From Ruminococcaceae bacterium UBA2656 (GTDB lineage Bacteria > Bacillota > Clostridia > Oscillospirales > Acutalibacteraceae): a stretch of 64,000 nt of DNA. This document shows, in pieces, positions 16,375 through 25,175 of this stretch. The notes under the pieces are model-generated. The model saw only the letters and a program-made list of their open reading frames with translations. It did no database searches and was not told the DNA's origin. Made by a program: the position numbers and the translations under genes. Within the stretch, counting starts at the first letter, position 1, and each line of letters opens with the position of its first letter. The stretch is taken from positions 79,647 through 143,646 of the forward strand of contig DENA01000016.1 in assembly GCA_002359465.1 (NCBI GenBank), in the 5' to 3' direction.

Positions 16375-16406
16375 ATAAAAGAGCACCCCTGCGGGTGCTC
16401 TTTTAT
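16375..16406 (-). terminator. Terminator of the tRNA cluster
   Basis: Perfect 14-bp arms (16375-16388 and 16393-16406) containing GAGCACCC / GGGTGCTC are flanked by A and T runs. It lies immediately after the 3' end of tRNA-Lys in the direction of transcription. Confidence 0.85.
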
Positions 16407-16408
16407 TC

Positions 16409-16485
16409 TGGTGAACCATCGGGGATTCGAACCCCGGACACCTTGATTAAAAGTCAAGTGCTCTACCGACTGAGCTAATGATTCA
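16409..16485 (-). tRNA. tRNA-Lys (UUU)
   Basis: A full cloverleaf reads on the minus strand, with acceptor GAATCAT pairing with ATGGTTC. The anticodon loop CTTTTAA carries the anticodon TTT, the T arm contains GGTTCGAATCC, and CCA is encoded at 16411-16409. It is the last tRNA of the cluster, and its 3' end is copied at 16240-16263 and, more diverged, near 8757-8803. Confidence 0.95.
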
Positions 16486-16572
16486 TAAACAACTTGTATA
16501 TTATATCAGCTTTAAAAGCCAATGTCAATAACAAATGCCTGTCCGCGTATAAAGCCCGCAGACAGGCCCCGT

Positions 16573-16648
16573 TGGCTGGGCTGGCAGGATTTGAACCTAC
16601 GGAATGACGGAGTCAAAGTCCGTTGCCTTACCCCTTGGCTACAGCCCA
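16573..16648 (-). tRNA. tRNA-Gln (UUG)
   Basis: Minus-strand cloverleaf with acceptor TGGGCTG pairing with CAGCCCA. The anticodon loop CTTTGAC carries TTG, the T arm contains GGTTCAAATCC, and CCA is encoded. Confidence 0.95.
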
Positions 16649-16694
16649 ATATAAAGCGCGGAACACTCAGCTTCGCTCCGCGCCAATTCTCAAA

Positions 16695-16772
16695 TGGGGT
16701 GGAAGATGGGATTCGAACCCACGGTCTCCAGTGCCACAAACTGGCGCTTTAACCAACTAAGCTACATCCACC
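16695..16772 (-). tRNA. tRNA-His (GUG)
   Basis: Minus-strand cloverleaf with the anticodon loop TTGTGGC carrying GTG. The 5' end shows the extra G typical of tRNA-His opposite the C discriminator, the T arm contains GGGTTCGAATCCC, and CCA is encoded. One mismatch is seen in the acceptor stem. Confidence 0.93.
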
Positions 16773-16777
16773 ATATA

Positions 16778-16854
16778 TGGCGCGCCAAAAGGGACTCGAA
16801 CCCCTGACCTACTGCTTAGAAGGCAGTTGCTCTATCCAGCTGAGCTATTGGCGC
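16778..16854 (-). tRNA. tRNA-Arg (UCU)
   Basis: Minus-strand cloverleaf with acceptor GCGCCAA pairing with TTGGCGC. The anticodon loop CTTCTAA carries TCT, the T arm contains GGTTCGAGTCC, and CCA is encoded. Confidence 0.95.
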
Positions 16855-16863
16855 ACATACCCA

Positions 16864-16937
16864 TGGAGCGAGTGATGGGAATCGAACCCACACGACCAGC
16901 TTGGAAGGCTGGAGTTCTACCACTGAACTACACTCGC
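16864..16937 (-). tRNA. tRNA-Gly (UCC)
   Basis: Minus-strand cloverleaf with acceptor GCGAGTG pairing with CACTCGC. The anticodon loop CTTCCAA carries TCC, the T arm contains GGTTCGATTCC, and CCA is encoded. It is the first of the five tRNAs in transcription order, 82 bp after the clpE-like gene. Confidence 0.95.
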
Positions 16938-17019
16938 ATTTTAGCGACGGCTATTATTGTAGCATAGTCCAGTGGCAAATGTCAATATTTTATTGACTTT
17001 TCCTCCGCTTTTTTAAATA

Positions 17020-19311
17020 TTATTTTAATACATTCAGCATAATACCATCTTTTTCGTCCGCCGTAACAGCAATCCCGGTGATTGTGTCACCGTAGTTTTC
17101 AACAATCAGCGACGCAATCTTATCCTCCACCTGACGGCGGATCAGATTGCGCAGGTCTCTGGCGCCGCTTTTTCCGCCAAAGGCGTGCTGCGCAAGGTAA
17201 CGGGTCGCCTGATCGTCATAGACCAGCCGGATGCCGCGTTCCTTCAGGGAATCGACGTATTCATTCAGCATCAGGTGGGAAATGGCTTCAAAATCGTCTG
17301 TAGTGAGCGAACGGAATACGATGACTTCATCTACACGGCTCAAAAATTCGGGGCGCAGAAAGTCGGAGAGGGCCTTCATTGCCTTTTCACGCGTAACGTC
17401 GGACTCGTTTTTAGCAAATCCGAGTGTACCCTCCTTTTTCTCGCTGCCCGCATTGGAGGTCATGACCAGCACGGTATTCTCAAAGTTGACGGTTCGGCCG
17501 TGCGCGTCGGTAATACGGCCCTCGTCAAGAATTTGCAAAAGAATATTCATTACATCGGGATGCGCCTTTTCGATTTCATCGAAAAGCAGAACGGAGTATG
17601 GGCGCCGGCGCACCTTTTCAGTAACCTGACCTGCTTCGTCGTACCCGACATAGCCCGGAGGAGAACCGATAATGCGGGATACCGAATGCTTTTCCATGAA
17701 TTCCGACATATCGAGCCGTATCAGCGTCTCCGGCGTGTCAAACAGCTCCTTTGACAGTACCTTGACCAGCTCGGTTTTGCCAACGCCGGTCGGACCCACA
17801 AAGATGAAAGACGCAGGCCTGCGGCGGGGGCTGATCTGCACCCTGCTGCGGCGGATCGCCGCCGAAACGGCTTTCACCGCTTCCTGCTGTCCGATAACCT
17901 TCGAATTTAAGATGCCTTCGATATCCGCCAGCTTTTTCAGTTCATTTTCCTGAATCCTGCTGGCGGGAATCCCGGTCCAAAGTTCAATCACGCGCGCAAT
18001 ATCCTTTTCCTCCACCTCGGCTCCAAGAGCAAGGGGAGCAAGCTGTCTTGTTTTTTCTTCTAGTTTGGAAATGTCGGTGCGTACCTCCGCCAGCTTTTCA
18101 TAATCCGGCTGAACATCCTCCGCGGTAAGCTCTTCCTCGCGTTCCTTTAGCTTTTCCAGCTCAAAGTTCGCCGAGTCATAATCCGCCATGGAAATATTTC
18201 GCAGCGCTGCGCAGGCGCAGGACTCATCCAAAAGGTCAATCGCCTTGTCCGGAAGAAAACGGTCGTTGATATACCGTTCGGAAAGCACCGCTGCTTTGCG
18301 CACAATCTGTTCCGGCACGCGGACGCGGTGATATGCCTCATAGTACGATTTAATGCCCATCAGCACGTCTACCGTCTCCGCAACGGACGGTTCCGCTATG
18401 GTAACGGGCTGGAAGCGCCTTTCAAGGGCAGCGTCCTTTTCAATGTATTTGCGGTATTCCACAAACGTTGTTGCGCCGATCACCTGTATTTCGCCTCTGG
18501 ACAGCGCCGGTTTCAGGATATTGGCGGCGTTCATGGAACCCTCCGCGTCGCCTGTGCCGACAAGATTGTGCACCTCGTCGATAAACAGTATAATATTCCC
18601 CTCCGCCTTTACTTCGTCGACAAGCCCTTTAATACGGCTTTCAAACTGGCCGCGGAACTGCGTGCCGGCGACGAGCGCCGTTAAATCAAGCAGATGGATT
18701 TCTTTTTTCATCAGCCTTGCGGGGACGGTACCCTTTGCAATGCGCAGGGCCAATCCTTCCGCCACGGCGGTTTTTCCGACGCCCGGTTCCCCGATCAGGC
18801 ACGGATTGTTCTTTGTGCGGCGGCTCAGGATCTGAATGACACGGGAAATTTCTTTGTCGCGGCCGATGATATTGTCAATCTCGCCCGCCTGTGCCTTTGC
18901 GGTTAAATTAGTGCAATAGGCGTCCAAGTGTTTCCGTTTGGTTTTCCGCTTCTCGCGCCTGTCCTTTTTCGCCGTATCGTTGTCCTGAATTTTTTCCGGG
19001 CTGCTTTCGCTGCCGGAAAAAATATTCTGGAGGAAAGGAAAAGTCGCGGCCCCGCCCGGCACAAAGCCGTCGTCACCGCTGTCCTCCGCATCCTCCGTAC
19101 CATCCGCATTGGCGGCCATCAGTTCGTTCAGTTCCGACTCCATTGCCTCCATCTGTTCCTCGGTGATTCCCATTTTTTCCATCAGGTCATTGACCGGCTT
19201 AATGCCGAGCTCCTTGGCGCAGACAAGACAGAGCCCCTGGCTCTCTTTTGAATTTACCGTCGGCGAGATAAACACAACCGCCGGCCTTTTATGGCATCTC
19301 GAACACATCAT
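17020..19311 (-). CDS. clpE: Clp protease ATP-binding subunit, ClpE-like
   Basis: A 763-residue HSP100 unfoldase that feeds proteins to ClpP. The N-terminus has a zinc-finger pattern (Cys3 and Cys6, then Cys28 and Cys31), typical of ClpE. After an acidic linker there are two AAA+ modules with Walker A motifs GEPGVGKTAVAEG and GPTGVGKTELVKV. Between them lies a coiled coil rich in Glu and Lys. The double Clp N-domain of ClpC/ClpA is absent, which supports the ClpE assignment. Two adjacent ATG codons start the frame, with no strong ribosome site. It follows pgsA by 48 bp. ClpE is normally a stress-response protein, but no CtsR operator was noticed upstream. Confidence 0.88.
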   Translation of the reverse strand: MMCSRCHKRPAVVFISPTVNSKESQGLCLVCAKELGIKPVNDLMEKMGITEEQMEAMESELNELMAANADGTEDAEDSGDDGFVPGGAATFPFLQNIFSGSESSPEKIQDNDTAKKDRREKRKTKRKHLDAYCTNLTAKAQAGEIDNIIGRDKEISRVIQILSRRTKNNPCLIGEPGVGKTAVAEGLALRIAKGTVPARLMKKEIHLLDLTALVAGTQFRGQFESRIKGLVDEVKAEGNIILFIDEVHNLVGTGDAEGSMNAANILKPALSRGEIQVIGATTFVEYRKYIEKDAALERRFQPVTIAEPSVAETVDVLMGIKSYYEAYHRVRVPEQIVRKAAVLSERYINDRFLPDKAIDLLDESCACAALRNISMADYDSANFELEKLKEREEELTAEDVQPDYEKLAEVRTDISKLEEKTRQLAPLALGAEVEEKDIARVIELWTGIPASRIQENELKKLADIEGILNSKVIGQQEAVKAVSAAIRRSRVQISPRRRPASFIFVGPTGVGKTELVKVLSKELFDTPETLIRLDMSEFMEKHSVSRIIGSPPGYVGYDEAGQVTEKVRRRPYSVLLFDEIEKAHPDVMNILLQILDEGRITDAHGRTVNFENTVLVMTSNAGSEKKEGTLGFAKNESDVTREKAMKALSDFLRPEFLSRVDEVIVFRSLTTDDFEAISHLMLNEYVDSLKERGIRLVYDDQATRYLAQHAFGGKSGARDLRNLIRRQVEDKIASLIVENYGDTITGIAVTADEKDGIMLNVLK

Positions 19312-19359
19312 AGGTATCGATCACTTCTTCTCTTTCAAAAAATATATACAATAAACAGG

Positions 19360-19971
19360 TTATCTTCTAGTTGATTTTTTATCCATCACTTCATCCAGAT
19401 TCATGGCGTCTTTGGGGTCGTCGGATTGCAGGATGGAAAGATACATTTTAAAATACTGTACAAACGCATAAATCATAAAGGCGGCGGTAATGGACAGCAA
19501 AATAATGGTTACGGTCAAATTTTGGATTTTCCAGATTCCCTTCAGCGCCACAATAATGGCGAAAGAAATATAGAACAAAGTGGTCGCAACCTTGCCGTAC
19601 CATTTGGAACCGCCGGGCCTTTTGTTTTTCTTAATCAAAAAGCAGGCGGCAATGACCATTAAAGCTTCTTTCAGAATAAAAATTCCCAAAAGCGGAATTA
19701 AAACAGGCTCTTCAATCGCAAGGCAGATGGCAACCGCGCCCTGTGTCAGCTTGTCGGAAAGCGGGTCGAGCATCTGCCCCAGTTCTGTGAACTGGTTGAA
19801 TCTGCGCGCAATCATACCGTCAAACATGTCTGTCAGGCCGGAAATAATCAGCACAACCGCCGCTTGCAAAAGCTCGTTACGCATAAAGTAATATACGAAC
19901 GGGATAATTAAAATAATGCGCAAAAGCGACAGTCCGTTTGGTATATTAATATTCTTATTCCTGTTTTTCAT
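19360..19971 (-). CDS. pgsA: CDP-diacylglycerol-glycerol-3-phosphate phosphatidyltransferase
   Basis: Makes phosphatidylglycerol phosphate, the committed step to phosphatidylglycerol, in the cytoplasmic membrane. The 203 residues contain several hydrophobic segments and the CDP-alcohol phosphotransferase signature: DGMIARR followed by TELGQMLDPLSDKL, which supplies the spaced Gly and two Asp. GAGG lies 9 nt before the chosen ATG. The gene stands 16 bp after the CvpA-like gene and upstream of the clpE-like gene, within a long same-strand run. It carries a somewhat long, charged C-terminus (QSDDPKDAMNLDEVMDKK). Confidence 0.88.
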   Translation of the reverse strand: MKNRNKNINIPNGLSLLRIILIIPFVYYFMRNELLQAAVVLIISGLTDMFDGMIARRFNQFTELGQMLDPLSDKLTQGAVAICLAIEEPVLIPLLGIFILKEALMVIAACFLIKKNKRPGGSKWYGKVATTLFYISFAIIVALKGIWKIQNLTVTIILLSITAAFMIYAFVQYFKMYLSILQSDDPKDAMNLDEVMDKKSTRR

Positions 19972-19987
19972 TCATATTTACCTCATT

Positions 19988-20521
19988 CTAAATTTCCGCC
20001 TGATACAGTAAATACACCGGATTATGAGTATATACATACTTGTAAATAACGGACTGTCCGATTTCCTTCTCTTTGATTTGCGGGAATTTCAGAGAAAGGA
20101 ACGGAAGGGAAAGCTGCAGAACAGCACAGATCACAGCGACTGCCAAAGCGCCCTTGAGCAACCCGAACACACCGCCGAGCAGGGAATTGACCCCATGCAG
20201 AATCGGCAGTCTGCAGACGGCATCCAGCGCGCGCGACGTCATTTGGACCAAAAGCTGGAGGATTACAAAAATCACCATTATTGATATAATTTTAACAGCA
20301 GCGCGGCCAAACAAAGTCACCGGGTGCAGCTTCACCAGATAAGTGCAAATCGCGCCCGTAAGATAATCGGACAGCACAATCGCGGCGGCAACTGCAAAAA
20401 TGGAACCAACCAGACCCACCAGCGACCGGACAAGTCCTATTCTAAAGCCTGAAATGATAAAGCACAAGGCAATTACACAAAAAACAACATCAAGTATTGT
20501 GCCCAATTTTTCCTCCATCAC
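19988..20521 (-). CDS. CvpA family membrane protein
   Basis: A 177-residue protein with four predicted membrane segments, matching the CvpA/colicin V production family in size and layout. It begins MMEEKLGTILDVVF and contains the typical glycine-rich first segment SGFRIGLVRSLVGLVGS and the GVNSLLGGVFGLLKGALAVAV segment. The family function is poorly known; in Gram-positives it is linked to cell-envelope homeostasis. It lies between a DUF5711 beta-propeller gene and pgsA, probably in the same operon. Confidence 0.75.
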   Translation of the reverse strand: MMEEKLGTILDVVFCVIALCFIISGFRIGLVRSLVGLVGSIFAVAAAIVLSDYLTGAICTYLVKLHPVTLFGRAAVKIISIMVIFVILQLLVQMTSRALDAVCRLPILHGVNSLLGGVFGLLKGALAVAVICAVLQLSLPFLSLKFPQIKEKEIGQSVIYKYVYTHNPVYLLYQAEI

Positions 20522-20582
20522 CTATATCGGTTTTTTTGTATAAAAAATAATATAGCACAAAACGGAAGCAACTACAAGTAAC

Positions 20583-21821
20583 TCATTTACTGTTTGCCAA
20601 ACGAATCTCGGAAACACCCAGAATATAGACGGAGGTCTCGTCGTGCAGGGCGATTGCCCTGGCGTCGCTTCCCGCGTCACAGCTGCCGGCGGGAGTGCCC
20701 GCCGTGGCGGAATAAAAATGCACCTGTCCCTGCGAAAGGACAGCCACTGTGTCCGCATAAAGCGAAACCGAGCTGATCGCCTGCGTGAACGGAACGGAGG
20801 CCACTGCGGAACCGGTGTCGTCCAGCACGGCCAGCTTGCCGCTGCCTGCGCTTCCGTAAGCGGAAAGGCCCAGAGCGGTTCTGCCGCTATCCATACTATA
20901 TGCAGCAAGGCGCAGTCCCTGATAATCAAAATTTGTTTTTGTTCTTCTGTTTGCATTGATCACGGCTGTCATTTTATCCCCGACCGCCGCCACCGTGCCG
21001 TTATCGCTGTAGGAAATGTCCAGCATCATATTTTCTGAATAGACAGCGAACGGCTCCACCGGTTTGCTGTTGCTGAAATCGAGCAGATACACGGCGGAGG
21101 TCAGTCCCCCGTCTTTCGCGCTCACGGCGGCAACCGCCGCTTTGGTGCCGTCGCTGCTCAGCGCAACGGCGGTCGGATAGTAATCGGAAAACCAGTAATG
21201 AAACAGCACCTTGTTGTCCGCCGCATAAGCCGTAAGGCATCCGAAGTAGCCGTCCGCCTCGGTAATCAGCGCGTACCGGCCGTTGGCGGCAAGCGCGCCC
21301 GCGAGGATGTTCTGCTGTACATCCGCCCGGACCAGCGTTTTGCTCTGGCTTTCAATCTGATAGCCTTTTCCGCCGAGACTGTAGATCAGGACCCGGTTCC
21401 CGTTCGCCTTCATAACCGGCTGTAAGAAGCTGTGCTGGCGGCTGACAACTGTTTTTGCCGTAGAATTCAGCACGGTCAGCGCGGTATCGCTGACAACGAC
21501 CGCCTCTTTGTTCACCGACTTAAAATTGTTCTTTAACACCGAGTTGCCGACGATTTTGGAAGGGTATCCGTCGCCGATTCCCATGCCGACAACACTGTTC
21601 TGCACCCATTCAATCACATTGGAGGGGGTAAGATTATTTCTGTTAAACCAGATCAGCATGGAAAACACACAAAGAATCAGAATCAGAATAATTTTATAGA
21701 CCCAGCGCGGGACGCGGCTCTCACGCCGGCTGCGGCGCTTTTGTCTGCGCTTCTGCACTTGAAACTGGTGCTTGGCTGTGTCTATTTCGGCTGTGTCGAA
21801 CCGCTGCCCCCTGTCGCTCAT
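20583..21821 (-). CDS. DUF5711-type membrane-anchored beta-propeller protein
   Basis: A 412-residue protein of unknown function. A highly basic cytoplasmic N-terminus (QKRRQKRRSRRESR) precedes one membrane anchor (about 45-63; YKIILILILCVFSMLIWF). An extracellular region follows, made of repeated beta-strand units resembling WD/PQQ propellers, with recurrent phrases such as NGRYALITEADG, SSDGTKAAVAAV and SMDSGRTALGLS. This matches the DUF5711 family of Clostridia. The ATG is 1 bp after the truA stop, so the two genes are tightly coupled. Function cannot be given; the surface location is inferred from topology. Confidence 0.7.
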   Translation of the reverse strand: MSDRGQRFDTAEIDTAKHQFQVQKRRQKRRSRRESRVPRWVYKIILILILCVFSMLIWFNRNNLTPSNVIEWVQNSVVGMGIGDGYPSKIVGNSVLKNNFKSVNKEAVVVSDTALTVLNSTAKTVVSRQHSFLQPVMKANGNRVLIYSLGGKGYQIESQSKTLVRADVQQNILAGALAANGRYALITEADGYFGCLTAYAADNKVLFHYWFSDYYPTAVALSSDGTKAAVAAVSAKDGGLTSAVYLLDFSNSKPVEPFAVYSENMMLDISYSDNGTVAAVGDKMTAVINANRRTKTNFDYQGLRLAAYSMDSGRTALGLSAYGSAGSGKLAVLDDTGSAVASVPFTQAISSVSLYADTVAVLSQGQVHFYSATAGTPAGSCDAGSDARAIALHDETSVYILGVSEIRLANSK

Positions 21822-21822
21822 G

Positions 21823-22572
21823 TCATTTCACATCCTCATAAAAAACACGATTTAAAAACAATCCGTAAGGCGGCGCGGTCGGGCCGGCGGCAGCGCGGTT
21901 TTTCGCTTCGATAATATCCGCCACTTCCCGCGGCTCCAGCTTTCCCTGCGCCACGCGCAGAAGCGTGCCGACCATAATGCGCACCATATTGTATAAAAAG
22001 CCGTCCGCCGCCACGGTAAAGGTGACGAGGTCGCCTTCCCTTTTTACCTCCGCCTTTGTGACGGTACGCGTCAGATCGCCGCGTTCGCGTGCGTCCATGG
22101 TGCAGAACGAGGTGAAATCATGCCTGCCTGTAAAAAAACCGGCGGCTTCGTTCAGACGTTCCTCATCCAGGGCATACCAGTAATGCAGCGCCCGATGGTT
22201 CAAAAACGGGTTGCGGACAGGATTGTTCCATATCTGATAAATATATTCCTTGCCGGCGCAGGAATACCGCGCGTGAAATTCGGGAGGAACCTCCCGGCAG
22301 TCCAGCACCGCAATATCCTCTGGCAGAAAATGATTCAGCGCGCCGACAAACCGCTTGCAGGGAATGGAATGCTCCGTTTTCAGGCTGACGCAGAACTGCC
22401 GGGCGTGTACAAAGGAATCGGTGCGGCTGCAGCCCTTGATGTCCGGCTTTTCGCCGATCACCTTAAAAAGCGCGTCCTGAAAGACCTGCTGTACGGAAAC
22501 GGCGTTCTGCTGGATCTGCCAGCCGTGGTAATTGGAGCCGTCGTAGCAAATGGTCAGCAGCAGATTTCTCAT
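21823..22572 (-). CDS. truA: tRNA pseudouridine(38-40) synthase
   Basis: Isomerises uridines 38-40 in the anticodon arm of tRNAs. The 249 residues match the family. The N-terminus reads YDGSNYHGWQIQ, and the catalytic aspartate lies in GCSRTDSFVHARQF. Later conserved pieces are GRHDFTSFC and FLYNMVRIMVGTLL. It follows ecfT closely (39 bp). The ecfA1-ecfA2-ecfT-truA order is common in Firmicutes, which supports all four calls. Confidence 0.93.
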   Translation of the reverse strand: MRNLLLTICYDGSNYHGWQIQQNAVSVQQVFQDALFKVIGEKPDIKGCSRTDSFVHARQFCVSLKTEHSIPCKRFVGALNHFLPEDIAVLDCREVPPEFHARYSCAGKEYIYQIWNNPVRNPFLNHRALHYWYALDEERLNEAAGFFTGRHDFTSFCTMDARERGDLTRTVTKAEVKREGDLVTFTVAADGFLYNMVRIMVGTLLRVAQGKLEPREVADIIEAKNRAAAGPTAPPYGLFLNRVFYEDVK

Positions 22573-22611
22573 ATTGGCGCTCCTCTCTCCATGCCGGTCG
22601 TTTTCTCCAAA

Positions 22612-23427
22612 TTATCGCAGGGCCGCCGGAAAATAAATGCTGCAGAACAATACCGCGGCACAGACGGCCAGCGTCAGAACAGCCGCGACCGCGTCCAGGC
22701 CGGTCGCGTGCAGCACCTTCATTTTTGTGCGGCCTTCCCCGCCGTGGTAACAGCGGCACTCCATCGCCATAGCCAGGTCGTAGGCTCGGCGGAAAGAGGA
22801 AACGAACAGCGGAATCAGGATGGGAATCAGCGCCTTAATCCGCTGCATCAGCCCGCCGCTTTCCATATCGGCGCCCCGCGCTTTCTGCGCGCTCATGATT
22901 TTATCGGTTTCTTCCAGCAGCGTGGGCACAAAGCGCAGCGCAATCGTCATCATCATGGCAATTTCATGCACCTTGACGTGAAGCAGCTTCAGCGGCTTCA
23001 TAATACGCTCCAGCGCGTCGGTCAGTTCCGTGGGGGACGTTGTAAAGGTCAGAACGGAGCTGAAAAGGATCAGGCTGACAATGCGTATCGTAATAAAAAC
23101 GGCATTGGAAACGCCTCCGGTGGTAATCTGAACAAATCCCCAGCTCCACAGAACCCGGCCGCCGCCGTAAAACAGGTTCAGCACGGAAGTGAAAATAACC
23201 ACAAACAAAATGGCCTTCAGACTCTTGAAATACTGTTTCAGCGGAACACCAGACAAAAGCAGAACCGCCAAAATCAGTGCCGACATGGTCAGCAGTCCCT
23301 CAAAGTTGGACGCGACGAAAATAAAAACGATATAGACAAAGGTAATAATGATCTTCACCCGCGGGTCAAGGCGGTGAATAAAGGACTTGCCGGGAAAATA
23401 CTGCCCGAGCGTAATATCCCTAACCAT
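22612..23427 (-). CDS. ecfT: Energy-coupling factor transporter transmembrane subunit
   Basis: The membrane scaffold of the shared ECF transport module, which joins the two ATPases to interchangeable vitamin- and metal-binding S subunits. The 271 residues contain about five or six membrane segments. Conserved features are the N-terminal YFPGKSFIHRLDPRVKI and the ATPase-contacting motif QKARGADMESGG, a variant of the family ARG motif. It overlaps the ecfA2 end by 8 nt. No S-subunit gene or vitamin riboswitch lies in the window, as expected for a group II ECF module that serves scattered S subunits. Confidence 0.92.
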   Translation of the reverse strand: MVRDITLGQYFPGKSFIHRLDPRVKIIITFVYIVFIFVASNFEGLLTMSALILAVLLLSGVPLKQYFKSLKAILFVVIFTSVLNLFYGGGRVLWSWGFVQITTGGVSNAVFITIRIVSLILFSSVLTFTTSPTELTDALERIMKPLKLLHVKVHEIAMMMTIALRFVPTLLEETDKIMSAQKARGADMESGGLMQRIKALIPILIPLFVSSFRRAYDLAMAMECRCYHGGEGRTKMKVLHATGLDAVAAVLTLAVCAAVLFCSIYFPAALR

Positions 23428-24286
23428 GTTTCCGCCCCCCTTTTTCCAAAAGCGGCATCAGCTGCCGGAGCGCCTGTTCAATCGTCAGCACGGTGGTAAC
23501 CGGATAGCCCTTCGCCTTTAAGGCGGACATAATCTTTGTGATCTGCGGTACGCGCAGGCCCATGCTCTCCAGCTCCGCGTCGCGCGCAAACACGTTTTCC
23601 GTCTTGTCGAACATGGCGACCCTGCCGGAATTCATCACCAGAACACGGTCCGCGGTGCGGGCGATGTCCTCCATGCTGTGGGAAACAAGCAGGATGGTAT
23701 TGTGCCTGACCTCATGATAGCTGACGATCTGGCTCAGCAGCACGTCGCGGCCGCGGGGGTCAAGCCCCGCCGTAGGCTCGTCCAGAATCAGGACGTCCGG
23801 GTCCATTGCGATGACGCCCGCGATGGCGGCGCGCCGTTTTTCCCCACCCGAAAGCTCAAACGGGCTTTTTTCAAGCAGCTCCCCGCTCAGACCGACAAAC
23901 TCGGCGGCCCAGCGGGCGCGCTTCAGGATTTCGTCTTTATCAAGCCCCATGTTGCCCGGGCCGAACGCGATATCCTTCAGCACGGTCTCTTCAAAAAGCT
24001 GATGCTCCGGGTACTGGAACACCATGCCGACCTGAAAACGCACGGAACGGATTTTTTTCGGCTCCGCCCAGATATCCTTCCCGTTCAGAAGCACGGTGCC
24101 GGACGTGGGGCGCAGCAGGCCGTTAAGCTGCTGGATAAAGGTGGACTTTCCGGAGCCGGTGTGCCCAATGACCCCGATAAACTCGCCCTGCTCAATGGAA
24201 ACGTTCGCATCATCCACAGCGGTCTTGCAGAACGGGGTTCCCTCCGCATAAGTATAGGTTAAATTTTTCGTTTCAATGATCGGCAT
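23420..24286 (-). CDS. ecfA2: Energy-coupling factor transporter ATPase 2
   Basis: An ATP-binding subunit of the ECF transporter at the cytoplasmic face. The 288 residues show Walker [10 protein letters not shown], the signature [13 protein letters not shown], Walker [13 protein letters not shown] and the switch histidine in [11 protein letters not shown]. The start overlaps the ecfA1 end by 14 nt, indicating translational coupling. The pair EcfA1/EcfA2 forms the heterodimer that powers uptake of micronutrients. Confidence 0.93.
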   Translation of the reverse strand: MPIIETKNLTYTYAEGTPFCKTAVDDANVSIEQGEFIGVIGHTGSGKSTFIQQLNGLLRPTSGTVLLNGKDIWAEPKKIRSVRFQVGMVFQYPEHQLFEETVLKDIAFGPGNMGLDKDEILKRARWAAEFVGLSGELLEKSPFELSGGEKRRAAIAGVIAMDPDVLILDEPTAGLDPRGRDVLLSQIVSYHEVRHNTILLVSHSMEDIARTADRVLVMNSGRVAMFDKTENVFARDAELESMGLRVPQITKIMSALKAKGYPVTTVLTIEQALRQLMPLLEKGGRKHG

Positions 24287-25175
24287 ACGTTTCTCCTAAA
24301 GATGCTTTATTTAAAAGCGGCTCAAGCGCCGCGATACATTCCTCAATAGTCAGCGCACAGTCTGGCAGATCAAAGCCGCCCGCTTTCAGGCGGTAAATCA
24401 GTTCTGTGGCCTGCGGCACGTCAAGCTGATGCTGTTTGAGCAGTTCCACCTGCGAAAACACCTCCTGCGGGGTGCCCTCGACCAGAATATTGCCGCTGTC
24501 CATCACGATGACCCGGTCGGCCTGCACGGCCTCGTCCATATAATGCGTAATCAGGACAATGGTAATCCCTTTTTCGTCATTTAATCTATGGATGGTATCG
24601 AGAACCTCCGTGCGTCCGCGCGGGTCCAGCATGGCGGTGGGCTCGTCCAGCACGATGCAGTCCGGCTGCATGGCAATGATACCCGCGATGGCGATACGCT
24701 GCTTCTGCCCGCCGGAAAGCTTGTACGGCGCGTTCAGGCGGTAATCGTACATCTCCACAGCCTTCAGGGCGTCGTCCACCCGTTTCCGGATTTCTTCGGA
24801 CGGCACGCCCAGGTTTTCGGGGCCGAACGCCACGTCCTCCTCGACGATGCTCGCGACCAGCTGGTTGTCCGGGTTTTGAAGTACGAGGCCGACGCGGCGG
24901 CGAATTTCGTAGAGCACGCTCTCATCCATCGTATCCATACTGTCCACATACACCTTGCCGCCGCTGGGCAGCAGCATGGCGTTGAAGGTTTTGGCTATGG
25001 TGGATTTTCCGGAGCCGTTGTGCCCCAGAAGGGCTACAAACTCGCCTTTCTGGATGCCGAGCGACACGCCTTTCAAAACCTCGTGCTGCTCCTCGGACTC
25101 CGGTTCATCATAGCTGAAGGAGATATTGTCCGCTTTGATATAATCCATTTTGGTACCTACCTGTTTATTGTTCAT
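24273..25175 (-). CDS. ecfA1: Energy-coupling factor transporter ATPase 1
   Basis: The partner ATPase of EcfA2, up to 300 residues. It shows Walker [10 protein letters not shown], signature [13 protein letters not shown], Walker [13 protein letters not shown] and the switch histidine in [10 protein letters not shown]. Two starts are possible. The ATG at 25175 overlaps the previous stop as ATGA, while a second ATG at 25148 ([11 protein letters not shown]) follows AGGTAGG and matches the usual family N-terminus better. The gene is the first of the ecfA1-ecfA2-ecfT-truA block. Confidence 0.93.
   Translation of the reverse strand: MNNKQVGTKMDYIKADNISFSYDEPESEEQHEVLKGVSLGIQKGEFVALLGHNGSGKSTIAKTFNAMLLPSGGKVYVDSMDTMDESVLYEIRRRVGLVLQNPDNQLVASIVEEDVAFGPENLGVPSEEIRKRVDDALKAVEMYDYRLNAPYKLSGGQKQRIAIAGIIAMQPDCIVLDEPTAMLDPRGRTEVLDTIHRLNDEKGITIVLITHYMDEAVQADRVIVMDSGNILVEGTPQEVFSQVELLKQHQLDVPQATELIYRLKAGGFDLPDCALTIEECIAALEPLLNKASLGETYADH

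Noticed and set aside
22120-23499. 459-codon open frame on the plus strand opposite truA and ecfT
   Set aside because: It is antisense to two conserved genes, and the product is an irregular Arg/Gln/His-rich string typical of shadow translation.
24273-25175. Vitamin riboswitch before the ECF module
   Set aside because: The gene starts overlap the preceding methyltransferase stop, leaving no leader in which a riboswitch could sit.
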